Shown here one piece after another: positions 52,174 through 59,297 of a stretch of DNA of 64,000 bases. This DNA is from an uncultured Muribaculaceae bacterium (GTDB taxonomy: Bacteria; Bacteroidota; Bacteroidia; Bacteroidales; Muribaculaceae), in the NCBI GenBank assembly GCA_910584055.1, contig CAJTZS010000018.1:17119-81118 (forward strand), read 5' to 3'. The translations under genes and the position numbers were made by a program. The notes below the pieces were generated by a model. That model worked only from the letters and a program-made list of their open reading frames with translations. It ran no database searches and was not told where the DNA came from. Numbering within the stretch: the stretch's first letter is position 1; every line of letters begins with the position of its first letter.

Positions 52174-53511
52174 ATGAACATTAATGAAATCATGGCCAAC
52201 CTTGAGGCCAAACATCCCGGTGAAAAGGAATATCTTCAAGCCGTAAGGGAAGTGCTTATCTCTGTAGAAGATGTTTACAATCAGCATCCCGAATTCGAGA
52301 AAGCAAAGATTATCGAGAGAATGGTCGAACCGGACCGTATCTTCACATTCCGTGTATCTTGGGTTGACGACAAGGGTGAGGTTCAGAACAACATCGGTTA
52401 TCGCGTTCAGTTCAACAACGCTATCGGCCCGTACAAGGGAGGTATCCGTTTCCACGCTTCAGTAAACCTTTCAATTCTCAAATTCCTCGGTTTCGAACAG
52501 ACATTCAAAAACGCCCTTACAACTCTTCCGATGGGTGGAGGCAAGGGAGGTTCCGATTTCAGCCCCCGGGGCAAGAGCGATGCGGAGATCATGCGTTTCT
52601 GCCAGGCGTTTATTCTTGAACTCTGGCGCAACCTCGGCCCCGACCGCGACGTGCCCGCCGGTGATATAGGTGTAGGAGGCCGCGAAGTTGGTTATATGTA
52701 TGGCATGTATAAGAAACTCGCCCGCGAGAATACAGGAACATTCACAGGTAAGGGCCTTTCGTTCGGCGGCAGCCGTATCCGTCCGGAAGCAACCGGTTTC
52801 GGTGCGCTCTATTATACTCAGGCTATGCTCGCTGACCTCGGTCAGGACATCAAAGGCAAGACCATCGCTATCTCCGGCTTCGGTAACGTGGCATGGGGCG
52901 CCGCTACAAAAGCTACCGAACTCGGTGGTAAAGTAGTTACTATCTCCGGTCCTGACGGCTACATCTATGATCCTGCAGGTCTCGATGCCGAGAAGATTGA
53001 TTATATGCTCGAACTTCGTGCATCGGGTAACGACATCGTCGCTCCGTATGCCGACAAGTTCCCCGGCTCTACATTCTATGCCGGCAAGAAACCTTGGGAG
53101 CAGAAAGTGGATATCGCTCTTCCGTGCGCAACTCAGAACGAGCTTAACGGTGAGGATGCAAAACAGCTTGTTGCCAACAATGTAACACTTGTTGCCGAGG
53201 TTTCCAACATGGGTTGCACCCCGGAGGCTATCGACACATTCATCGAGAACAGGATTCCTTACGGCCCCGGCAAGGCAGTGAATGCCGGTGGTGTGGCAAC
53301 ATCCGGTCTTGAGATGACTCAGGATGCCGAGCACCTGCAGTGGAGTGCAGAGAAAGTTGACGAAATGCTTCATCAGATCATGCATGACATCCACGAGGCA
53401 TGTGTTGAGCACGGCAAGCAACCCGACGGTTACATCAACTACATGAAGGGTGCCAACATTGCCGGCTTCCTCAAGGTTGCCGATGCCATGATGGCTCAGG
53501 GAATTATCTAA
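52174..53511 (+). CDS. gdhA: Glutamate dehydrogenase, NADP-type
   Basis: 445 residues, normal for the hexameric bacterial enzyme. Substrate-binding region GPYKGGIRFHASVNLSILKF, catalytic Lys in LPMGGGKGGSDFSPRGKSD, GDIGVGGREVGYMYG, and nucleotide-binding GKTIAISGFGNVAWGAATKA. It makes glutamate from 2-oxoglutarate and ammonia (or the reverse), the main ammonia entry point in gut Bacteroidales. The ATG at 52174 is followed by NINEIMANLEAKHPGEKEYL, as in relatives. Confidence 0.95.
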   Translation: MNINEIMANLEAKHPGEKEYLQAVREVLISVEDVYNQHPEFEKAKIIERMVEPDRIFTFRVSWVDDKGEVQNNIGYRVQFNNAIGPYKGGIRFHASVNLSILKFLGFEQTFKNALTTLPMGGGKGGSDFSPRGKSDAEIMRFCQAFILELWRNLGPDRDVPAGDIGVGGREVGYMYGMYKKLARENTGTFTGKGLSFGGSRIRPEATGFGALYYTQAMLADLGQDIKGKTIAISGFGNVAWGAATKATELGGKVVTISGPDGYIYDPAGLDAEKIDYMLELRASGNDIVAPYADKFPGSTFYAGKKPWEQKVDIALPCATQNELNGEDAKQLVANNVTLVAEVSNMGCTPEAIDTFIENRIPYGPGKAVNAGGVATSGLEMTQDAEHLQWSAEKVDEMLHQIMHDIHEACVEHGKQPDGYINYMKGANIAGFLKVADAMMAQGII

Positions 53512-53545
53512 TCAACCCTATCAATACAACTAACTGCAATTTTAG

Positions 53546-53580
53546 GCGGGGAGTCAAAATCTTGGATTTTGACTCCCCGC
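53546..53580 (+). terminator. Perfect 16-bp hairpin after gdhA
   Basis: GCGGGGAGTCAAAATC pairs with 53565-53580 across three bases. No T run follows on the plus strand. Confidence 0.65.
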
Positions 53581-53642
53581 TACTGTATTGAACTTTGAAG
53601 GGGTGATGATGTTTAAAGAATAGATTGCAAAATATAAAGATT

Positions 53643-53993
53643 ATGACGCTGTATAAGTTGAAAAGAGCATATGAACCGGCATCTGAAGAAGACGGATTCC
53701 GAGTGTATATAGACCGTTTATGGCCGCGGGGGTTGTCGCATGAAACTTTCCATTATGATTTATGGGATAAGGATATTGCGCCTTCCGCAGAATTGAGGGA
53801 ATGGTTTCATGCCGACCCCGAAAACCGATGGCCTGAGTTTGAAAAACGATATAAGCAGGAATTGGCTGACAATCCTTCATTTACCGCATTAAAGCAGCTT
53901 TTATCTCAAAAGAAGGTGGTGACTCTCCTGTATTCCTCCCATGACGAGCAACACAACAATGCAGTTGTCGTCTACGACCTCCTGCACGATTGA
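53643..53993 (+). CDS. DUF488 family protein
   Basis: 116 residues from ATG 53643; the TTG at 53625 adds only MQNIKI. The DUF488 pattern is clear: FRVYIDRLWPRGLSHE, HADPENRWPEFEKRYKQEL, VVTLLYSSHDEQHNNAVVVY. The family is small and cytoplasmic, of unknown biochemical function, and common in bacteria. It stands alone. The following 204 bases to 54197 hold no gene I can support. Confidence 0.85.
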   Translation: MTLYKLKRAYEPASEEDGFRVYIDRLWPRGLSHETFHYDLWDKDIAPSAELREWFHADPENRWPEFEKRYKQELADNPSFTALKQLLSQKKVVTLLYSSHDEQHNNAVVVYDLLHD

Positions 53994-54197
53994 CCCTATC
54001 CATCCGGTCTACTCTTTTCTTTAAACTTTCAAGTGCTTAACGTCCATTGCTTTATGCCGATGCTGTATATTGTATTGAAGGAAGGGAGGGAGTTTGCGGG
54101 TTGCCGATGTCTTTGTGGTGATTGTGTCGCCGTGGAAAAGACACAAAAACATCCGCAATCCCTTGCAGATGCTTTTCTAAATTATAAGGAGCTGTAT

Positions 54198-54482
54198 CTA
54201 TTTCAGGTTGATGTAGTGCTTGAGGGCATCGACATATTCTTCAAAGGCTCTGCGTCCTTGTTCGGTTATCTGGCATACAGTGCGTGTCTTCTTGCCGACA
54301 AATCCTTTCTCAACCTTTATGTATCCGGCGGCAGAAAGCTTGTCGAGCTGCACGCTGAGGTTGCCTGCTGTCGATTCGGTTTTCTCTCGAAGATAGACAA
54401 AATCGGCTTCTTCTACACTCATCAGAATCGACATCACGGCAAGCCTCAACTGTGAATGCAGCAATGGATTCAGTTCTTTCAT
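54198..54482 (-). CDS. Winged-helix transcriptional regulator
   Basis: 94 residues. A single winged helix of the ArsR/MarR-like HTH_27 type: HSQLRLAVMSILMSVEEADF, ESTAGNLSVQLDKLSAAGYI, KVEKGFVGKKTRTVCQITEQ, GRRAFEEYV. Its ATG overlaps the stop of the membrane-protein gene (four bases), so both are cotranscribed. It probably represses its own operon through the paired operator sites upstream at 55132 and 55220. Confidence 0.85.
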   Translation of the reverse strand: MKELNPLLHSQLRLAVMSILMSVEEADFVYLREKTESTAGNLSVQLDKLSAAGYIKVEKGFVGKKTRTVCQITEQGRRAFEEYVDALKHYINLK

Positions 54483-55111
54483 AGCTTGGTGGCATTAAGT
54501 TTTTTACGAATTATAAAAGCCGGGACTATGAACATCAGCATAAAACACAGCATGTAGAGCGGAAGAACCCAGACAATCAGTAGTGGAATCATGCATAGGT
54601 TGAGGGCTACTACGGTGAAACCGGCAATAACCGAGAACAATCCTCCGAATACGTATGAATTTTCTTTTAACACGATGCCTTGCATGGCAGCTCCGAATCC
54701 GACAACTATGAAAGCGTAATAGAACATTGCGAGCCACGCAGCAGGATATCCAAGCAGATTGAATATTAGGCATACGACAGTGAGGGCAATAGCAATGAAG
54801 CCGACAGTCTTCCATATCCCATCGCTTATAGTATCTATTGCTGTCTTGACACCTTTTACAATTCCCGACTTCTTTGCCATTATAAGATTGACAGGTATCC
54901 CGATTACGGGAATGGCAAACCATACGAGGTTGATCCATGGCGAATAGCGGATGAGCGTTCCGGCAAGCACGATAGCCGCAGTAATGATTGTGAGCAGTGC
55001 CCACATCAAGGAGATGCGTAGATCGGGCATTGCCACGCGCTGTTTTGATGACTCAATCATCTCTGCGATGAGTGCCACGCTTTCTTGGGGAGTAAGTTTT
55101 TTGTCTTCCAT
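54479..55111 (-). CDS. Membrane protein cotranscribed with wHTH regulator
   Basis: 210 residues from ATG 55111; upstream in-frame starts lie in the operator region. A soluble N-terminus (KLTPQESVALIAEMIESSKQ) is followed by about five membrane helices (LMWALLTIITAAIVLAGTLI, VWFAIPVIGIPVNLIMA, TVGFIAIALTVVCLIFNLLG, FIVVGFGAAMQGIVL, LCMIPLLIVWVLPLYMLCFM). Not a transporter family I know. Pairs of this kind with a small winged-helix gene recur in Bacteroidales; the role is unknown. Confidence 0.7.
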   Translation of the reverse strand: MEDKKLTPQESVALIAEMIESSKQRVAMPDLRISLMWALLTIITAAIVLAGTLIRYSPWINLVWFAIPVIGIPVNLIMAKKSGIVKGVKTAIDTISDGIWKTVGFIAIALTVVCLIFNLLGYPAAWLAMFYYAFIVVGFGAAMQGIVLKENSYVFGGLFSVIAGFTVVALNLCMIPLLIVWVLPLYMLCFMLMFIVPAFIIRKKLNATKL

Positions 55112-55131
55112 AATGAGAAATTTTTTAAATT

Positions 55132-55148
55132 GGTTTATAATATAAACT
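55132..55148. promoter_or_regulatory. Operator-like site 1
   Basis: GGTTTATAATATAAACT, a 17-base near-perfect inverted repeat, 21 bases before the membrane-protein ATG. Confidence 0.6.
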
Positions 55149-55219
55149 ATATTTTGAAAAAGAAAAGAGCAAACCCGCGCGATGTAGCTCCTTGTCCAAT
55201 TCTGATGCAAAGATAAAGC

Positions 55220-55236
55220 GGTTTATAATATAAACC
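55220..55236. promoter_or_regulatory. Operator-like site 2
   Basis: GGTTTATAATATAAACC, identical to site 1 but for the last base, and fully symmetric around a single central base. It is 88 bases from site 1. The rest of the 265-bp gap (55112-55376) shows nothing else but a TGTTTAAAAATA segment near 55311 that recurs at 63956. Confidence 0.65.
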
Positions 55237-55376
55237 AAATTTTTATCAAAAAAAATCGAAAAATTATTTCCTTTAGCGGTAAGTGATCAAATTAAACCGA
55301 TAATAGGAGCCTGTTTAAAAATAACTGAGGTATCTCCGCCTGCTGCCGTTGCGAGCAACAGCAGCTCCCCATCCGG

Positions 55377-55814
55377 CTATGTTGATTTTGAGCAGGAGGG
55401 ACAGGTGCCGGTGATGATGTAGGTGGCGGTGGCGGGGATGAAGCCGGCGGGGAGGCTAACCTCCGGGATAGGGGAGGATGGGAGGCAATATGTTTTTCCA
55501 CAGTGAGTGCAGCGGAAATGTACGTGCAGGTCTTCATGGGCATGACCCGCGACACCGTCATGTGCATGCGGATTCCGACATATTTCGTATTTGGCGGATC
55601 CACTTCCGTCATCGATTACATGCAGAAGCCCTTTCTCCGTAAATAATGCAAGTGCCCTCGTTATCGATGAGCGGTCAACGGTGTCGAGACTTGTCTCTAT
55701 GTCAAGCGCGGATATCGGATGTGTGGAATTGTCGAGGATAGACAATATCAGGTTGCGTACGGCCGTGGGACGCACGCCATGGGATTTCATCTTATTTTCA
55801 AGAGATATGTCCAT
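55377..55814 (-). CDS. Fur-family metal regulator
   Basis: 145 residues. Winged helix (HGVRPTAVRNLILSILDNST, SALDIETSLDTVDRSSITRA) and a dimer/metal domain with His-rich HAHDGVAGHAHEDLHVHF and two Cys pairs, CTHCGK and CPSC. The Cys pairs form the structural zinc site. The gene follows the metal P-type ATPase by 28 bases, so it is probably a zinc-responsive (Zur-like) or similar regulator rather than classic Fur. It may bind the TGCACA-N3-TGTGCA site before the ATPase gene. Confidence 0.85.
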   Translation of the reverse strand: MDISLENKMKSHGVRPTAVRNLILSILDNSTHPISALDIETSLDTVDRSSITRALALFTEKGLLHVIDDGSGSAKYEICRNPHAHDGVAGHAHEDLHVHFRCTHCGKTYCLPSSPIPEVSLPAGFIPATATYIITGTCPSCSKST

Positions 55815-55842
55815 CTATACTATCAACGTCAAATATACGGTT

Positions 55843-57747
55843 TTATTTGCGGAGGCGGAGGAGGGTCCAAAGGATTGTCAGGAGGGTGACGCCGGTGTCG
55901 GCGAATACGGCTGCCCAGAGAGAGGCGATACCGAATGCCCCGAGGGTCATGACCAACGCCTTGACACCAATGGCGAAAGAGACATTTTCGATGACTACCC
56001 GTCTCACTTTTCTTGCGAGCGTAATCGCTTCCGGCAATTTCTCCAGATTGTCACCGGCGATCACCACATCGCTGCTCTGCATTGCGATATCTGTTCCCAA
56101 AGTACCCATCGCCACGCCTACATTGGCGGCGGCTATCGCCGGAGCGTCATTTATGCCGTCCCCGACAAACGCTACTTTATGTCCTTGCTGAACCAGTACG
56201 GAAATCATATGTTTCTTATCGGCAGGGAGGAGCGAGGGATGGAAAGAGTCGGCACCGATCTCTTTTGCAACACGTTCCACAGCTTTCTCCCGGTCGCCTG
56301 ATAATATTTCAACTGATTTTATTCCGAGATTATGAAGACGGCGCACTGCATCGGCGGCCTCTGGTTTGACGGTGTCGAGAAGATAGATTGAGCCGATGTA
56401 TTTGCCGTCAAATGCCACGCATATTTCCGTTGCATCTGAATTGCTGTCCGGCACTTCAATGTTAAGGCGTTGCATGAGAGTGCGTGACCCTGCTGCTGAC
56501 TCCTTTCCTCCGATTATGCCGGTGAGCCCATGGGAAACGGTTTTTACTTCCGACGCTTCCGGCTCTTTTAGTCCATCAGCTTTCGCCTGGGCAATTATTG
56601 CCTCAGCGAGGGGATGATTGGATTCTGCGTCAAGGGCTGCGGCAATGGCGAGTACTTGGTTTCGGTCAATACCTTTCGCTGGCGCGATGGATGCGATATG
56701 GAATTTTCCAGTTGTGAGTGTGCCCGTCTTGTCAAACACAACAGTGTCCACATCCCTCATTCCGTCAACATATTTTGAACCCTTGAAGAGGAGACCGCGA
56801 CGCGAAGCATTTCCCAACGACGCGAAATAGCTCAACGGAATGCTGACCACGAGTGCGCAAGGGCATGAGCATACGAGGAAAACAAGCGATCGCCGCAGCC
56901 ATTTCATCCATTCGAAAGGCTCTCCCGACACGGCATTGAAAATCCATGGAACAAAGAAAACCAGGAGGGCAAGTATGAAGACCGCCGGCGTGTACCATTT
57001 CGTGATCCGGCGGAGAAGGTTTTCTGTCGGCGATTTCGAGGACTGGGCATCCTCTATCATTTTCATTATCCTGCTCATCGAAGAATCTGAAAATGCCCGC
57101 AAAGTCCGGGCTTCGATCGCCTGATCCACCGGTATCATCCCCGAAGACAGCTCTTCACCCGGTTTATAAGCGCGAGGCACGGATTCTCCCGTGATTGCGG
57201 ATGTGTCAAATTCTACATCGTGATTTCCTAAAAGCGTAGCGTCTATTGCCAGCCTTTCACCCGGTTTCACCACCAAAACCGTTCCCGGCTTGAGATCTTC
57301 TGGATTGACCTTGCGGAGCTTGCCGTTTTCCTTCACTGTTGCTTCATCGGGTAATTTGCCAAGGAGAGCCTTTATGCGATGCTTCACATCGTCTGATGCC
57401 TTGTCTTCCAGCTTCTCTCCAAATGAATAGAAAAGAAGCACTGCCACACCTTCCGGGTATTCCCCTATGACGAATGCCCCTGCGGCAGCGGCGACCATCA
57501 GCGTGAATTCATTCATCACACTTCCTTTGAACCACGATTCCACCATCTCTTTTACAATAGGCAACCCCACGGGAATGATGGCTACGAGATAAAGGACTAT
57601 GACGGCAACATCAAGGCTTATGCCGCAATTCTCGCACACCCGGCTCAGGATGCCGGTGTGTTCCAGGATAAGGGTGATGACGAGGAGGAGGGCGGAGAAA
57701 ATTTCCACCCTGAATGTTGAATGACGGTTATGGCAATGTTTACACAT
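55843..57747 (-). CDS. Heavy-metal P1B-type ATPase (Zn/Cd/Co exporter type)
   Basis: 634 residues. A short N-terminus MCKHCHNRHSTFRVEIF with Cys and His replaces the usual metal-binding domain. Then membrane helices, actuator ITGESVPRAY, the transport motif CPCALVVSIP in the sixth helix, phosphorylation site FDKTGTLTTGK, HPLAEAII (HP motif), and GDGINDAPAI. The CPC motif with ZntA-like spacing points to zinc, cadmium or cobalt export. It is cotranscribed with the Fur-family gene. A -7 box lies only four bases before the ATG, so the mRNA may be nearly leaderless. Confidence 0.9.
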   Translation of the reverse strand: MCKHCHNRHSTFRVEIFSALLLVITLILEHTGILSRVCENCGISLDVAVIVLYLVAIIPVGLPIVKEMVESWFKGSVMNEFTLMVAAAAGAFVIGEYPEGVAVLLFYSFGEKLEDKASDDVKHRIKALLGKLPDEATVKENGKLRKVNPEDLKPGTVLVVKPGERLAIDATLLGNHDVEFDTSAITGESVPRAYKPGEELSSGMIPVDQAIEARTLRAFSDSSMSRIMKMIEDAQSSKSPTENLLRRITKWYTPAVFILALLVFFVPWIFNAVSGEPFEWMKWLRRSLVFLVCSCPCALVVSIPLSYFASLGNASRRGLLFKGSKYVDGMRDVDTVVFDKTGTLTTGKFHIASIAPAKGIDRNQVLAIAAALDAESNHPLAEAIIAQAKADGLKEPEASEVKTVSHGLTGIIGGKESAAGSRTLMQRLNIEVPDSNSDATEICVAFDGKYIGSIYLLDTVKPEAADAVRRLHNLGIKSVEILSGDREKAVERVAKEIGADSFHPSLLPADKKHMISVLVQQGHKVAFVGDGINDAPAIAAANVGVAMGTLGTDIAMQSSDVVIAGDNLEKLPEAITLARKVRRVVIENVSFAIGVKALVMTLGAFGIASLWAAVFADTGVTLLTILWTLLRLRK

Positions 57748-57751
57748 AACG

Positions 57752-57786
57752 CAAAATTACAACAAAAATAATGCACATAGTGTGCA
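57752..57786 (-). promoter_or_regulatory. Promoter and TGCACATAGTGTGCA operator of the metal ATPase
   Basis: On the minus strand TAATTTTG (57759-57752) is a -7 box. The inverted repeat TGCACA-TAG-TGTGCA (57772-57786) sits in the spacer/-33 zone, between the thioesterase stop and this box. It is a candidate site for the Fur-family protein. Confidence 0.55.
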
Positions 57787-57789
57787 AAA

Positions 57790-58572
57790 TCAGTTCCTTG
57801 GCGATAGCGACAATCTTGCGAATATCACCGGTTGTCCGGTCTTGTGGGATACCAATGAATAAGATGAATCGGAGTCTGAAGAATTATGACGCAGGATGCT
57901 CACCGTGTCGCCGAAACTTCCTTCATGAAGAAACGACAGTTCAAGGCGTTTGACGAAATTCCTGTCGAAATCCTCCAATGAATACTGGTTGAGGAGTATT
58001 GTGATATATCTCACTGTGTTGACATGTCGATAAAAATCGATGTCGTTATATTTGAATGTATACTCAGTGTCGGGGGCATTTGCCTTGAGTGCACGGCCTG
58101 GGATATTTTCCTGAGCTGTTTCAAAAGGAAGGATTTCTACATGTTTTGCCTGAGGAGCGATCGGACAATCCTTGTCGGTAACCGCCTCTTGCGGCAATGA
58201 CAGATGGGAGAGGCCGAAATTGTCGTGAGTGCGCATATCCAGCACCATCCATACGGATCTTGCATATCCTACCGCATTCCCCTCTTCATCCTCAATAGAG
58301 AAATCGCGGGTTGAGAAATGTCGGTTCCAGTTTTCCACCCAGGTATTGATTGTATATGAAGTGTTGCAGGCGGGATAGCGTGTCATTTCAAGGGTGAGGC
58401 GCGACAGAACCCATCCCGCTCCGAGATGAGCCATGGCCGGATTGCCGATTCCGAGTGCATTGGCATGAGCGGTGGCGATTTCAATTATATTGCTGACAAG
58501 AACATTGACGGCGAGTTCACCTTCCGGATTGGACTCGTTTGCAGAGTTGAAGAAAGTCTGAGTGTGGGTCAT
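57790..58572 (-). CDS. Acyl-ACP thioesterase (FatA-type)
   Basis: 260 residues, two hotdog domains as in bacterial acyl-ACP thioesterases: AHANALGIGNPAMAHLGAGW, SRLTLEMTRYPACNTSYTIN, TWVENWNRHFSTRDFSI; then NDIDFYRHVNTVRYITILLN, with the N-x-H catalytic pattern, and FLHEGSFGDTV. It frees fatty acids from ACP. It is the last gene of a minus-strand operon and lies after the G-rich repeat tract at 58573. Confidence 0.88.
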   Translation of the reverse strand: MTHTQTFFNSANESNPEGELAVNVLVSNIIEIATAHANALGIGNPAMAHLGAGWVLSRLTLEMTRYPACNTSYTINTWVENWNRHFSTRDFSIEDEEGNAVGYARSVWMVLDMRTHDNFGLSHLSLPQEAVTDKDCPIAPQAKHVEILPFETAQENIPGRALKANAPDTEYTFKYNDIDFYRHVNTVRYITILLNQYSLEDFDRNFVKRLELSFLHEGSFGDTVSILRHNSSDSDSSYSLVSHKTGQPVIFARLSLSPRN

Positions 58573-58632
58573 TTTTGTATAGGGTGAAATAGGGTGAAAT
58601 AGGGTGAAATAGGGCGGGATGGGGAGGAATAG
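58573..58632. repeat. TATAGGGTGAA tandem repeat
   Basis: Four units of AGGGTGAAAT, followed by AGGGCGGGATGGGGAGG and AATAGGG. It fills the gap between the phosphatase and thioesterase genes. The plus strand has seven or more runs of three or four G. Confidence 0.7.
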
Positions 58633-58635
58633 GGC

Positions 58636-59295
58636 TTATGACGTGGGGGAGACACCGGCGATTGAGAGGATTTCCGAGGGATCGGAGACGATGTTGTCGG
58701 CGTAGGCTCCTCGGAGCTCCGACACCGGGCGGAAGCCCCAGGTCACACCGACGGAATCCACGCAGGCACGTCGTGCCGTTTCCATATCTACGGCAGAATC
58801 ACCGACATAAAGTACATCTGTTTTTGGTGTGGGGTATTTGTTGAGTATCGCGAATACAATCGAAGGGTCCGGCTTTACCGGACGGTCTTCTGTCTGCCCC
58901 ATGATCGCAACGAACGGTATGTCAGGAAAGAAATGAGGTATGATCCTGTCTACGGCAGCCTGATATTTATTGGATGCCACGGCTATTGCCACGCCATTCT
59001 CATGGAGTGTGGTAAGAAGTTCCGGAATGCCGGGATATGGAGACGTGTGATCGGTGGAGTGCTCATCGTAATATTCGCGGAAGAGTTCCAGCAGACGGTC
59101 GAGCGTTGCCGCGTCGGCATCCGGTTCCGCACGTTCTATCAGCTTGCGCACACCGTTCCCGACCATATAATTATATGTAGCGAGGGCGTGTTCGGAATAT
59201 CCCATTGTCCGCAAGGCATAGTTGCATGCATCTCCGAGGTCTGCAATCGTGTTGAGAAGAGTGCCGTCAAGGTCAAATATCACTAATTTTTTCAT
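58636..59295 (-). CDS. gph: HAD phosphatase, phosphoglycolate phosphatase type
   Basis: 219 residues. Motif I VIFDLDGTLLNTIADLGDAC, motif II VASNKY, motif III RPVKPDPSIV and motif IV VLYVGDSAVDMETARRA. A helical cap (about 15-80) places it in the Gph/PGP-like subgroup; substrates could be phosphoglycolate or other small phosphates. Two bases separate it from the TamA-like gene. Confidence 0.85.
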   Translation of the reverse strand: MKKLVIFDLDGTLLNTIADLGDACNYALRTMGYSEHALATYNYMVGNGVRKLIERAEPDADAATLDRLLELFREYYDEHSTDHTSPYPGIPELLTTLHENGVAIAVASNKYQAAVDRIIPHFFPDIPFVAIMGQTEDRPVKPDPSIVFAILNKYPTPKTDVLYVGDSAVDMETARRACVDSVGVTWGFRPVSELRGAYADNIVSDPSEILSIAGVSPTS

Positions 59296-59297
59296 AA

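Noticed and set aside
54033..54455. 140-codon plus-strand ORF after the DUF488 gene
   Set aside because: Its second half is antisense to the winged-helix gene, and the first half shows no family pattern or promoter.
55591..56301. 236-codon plus-strand ORF over the Fur-family and ATPase genes
   Set aside because: Antisense shadow; the minus strand has clear ATPase and Fur motifs.
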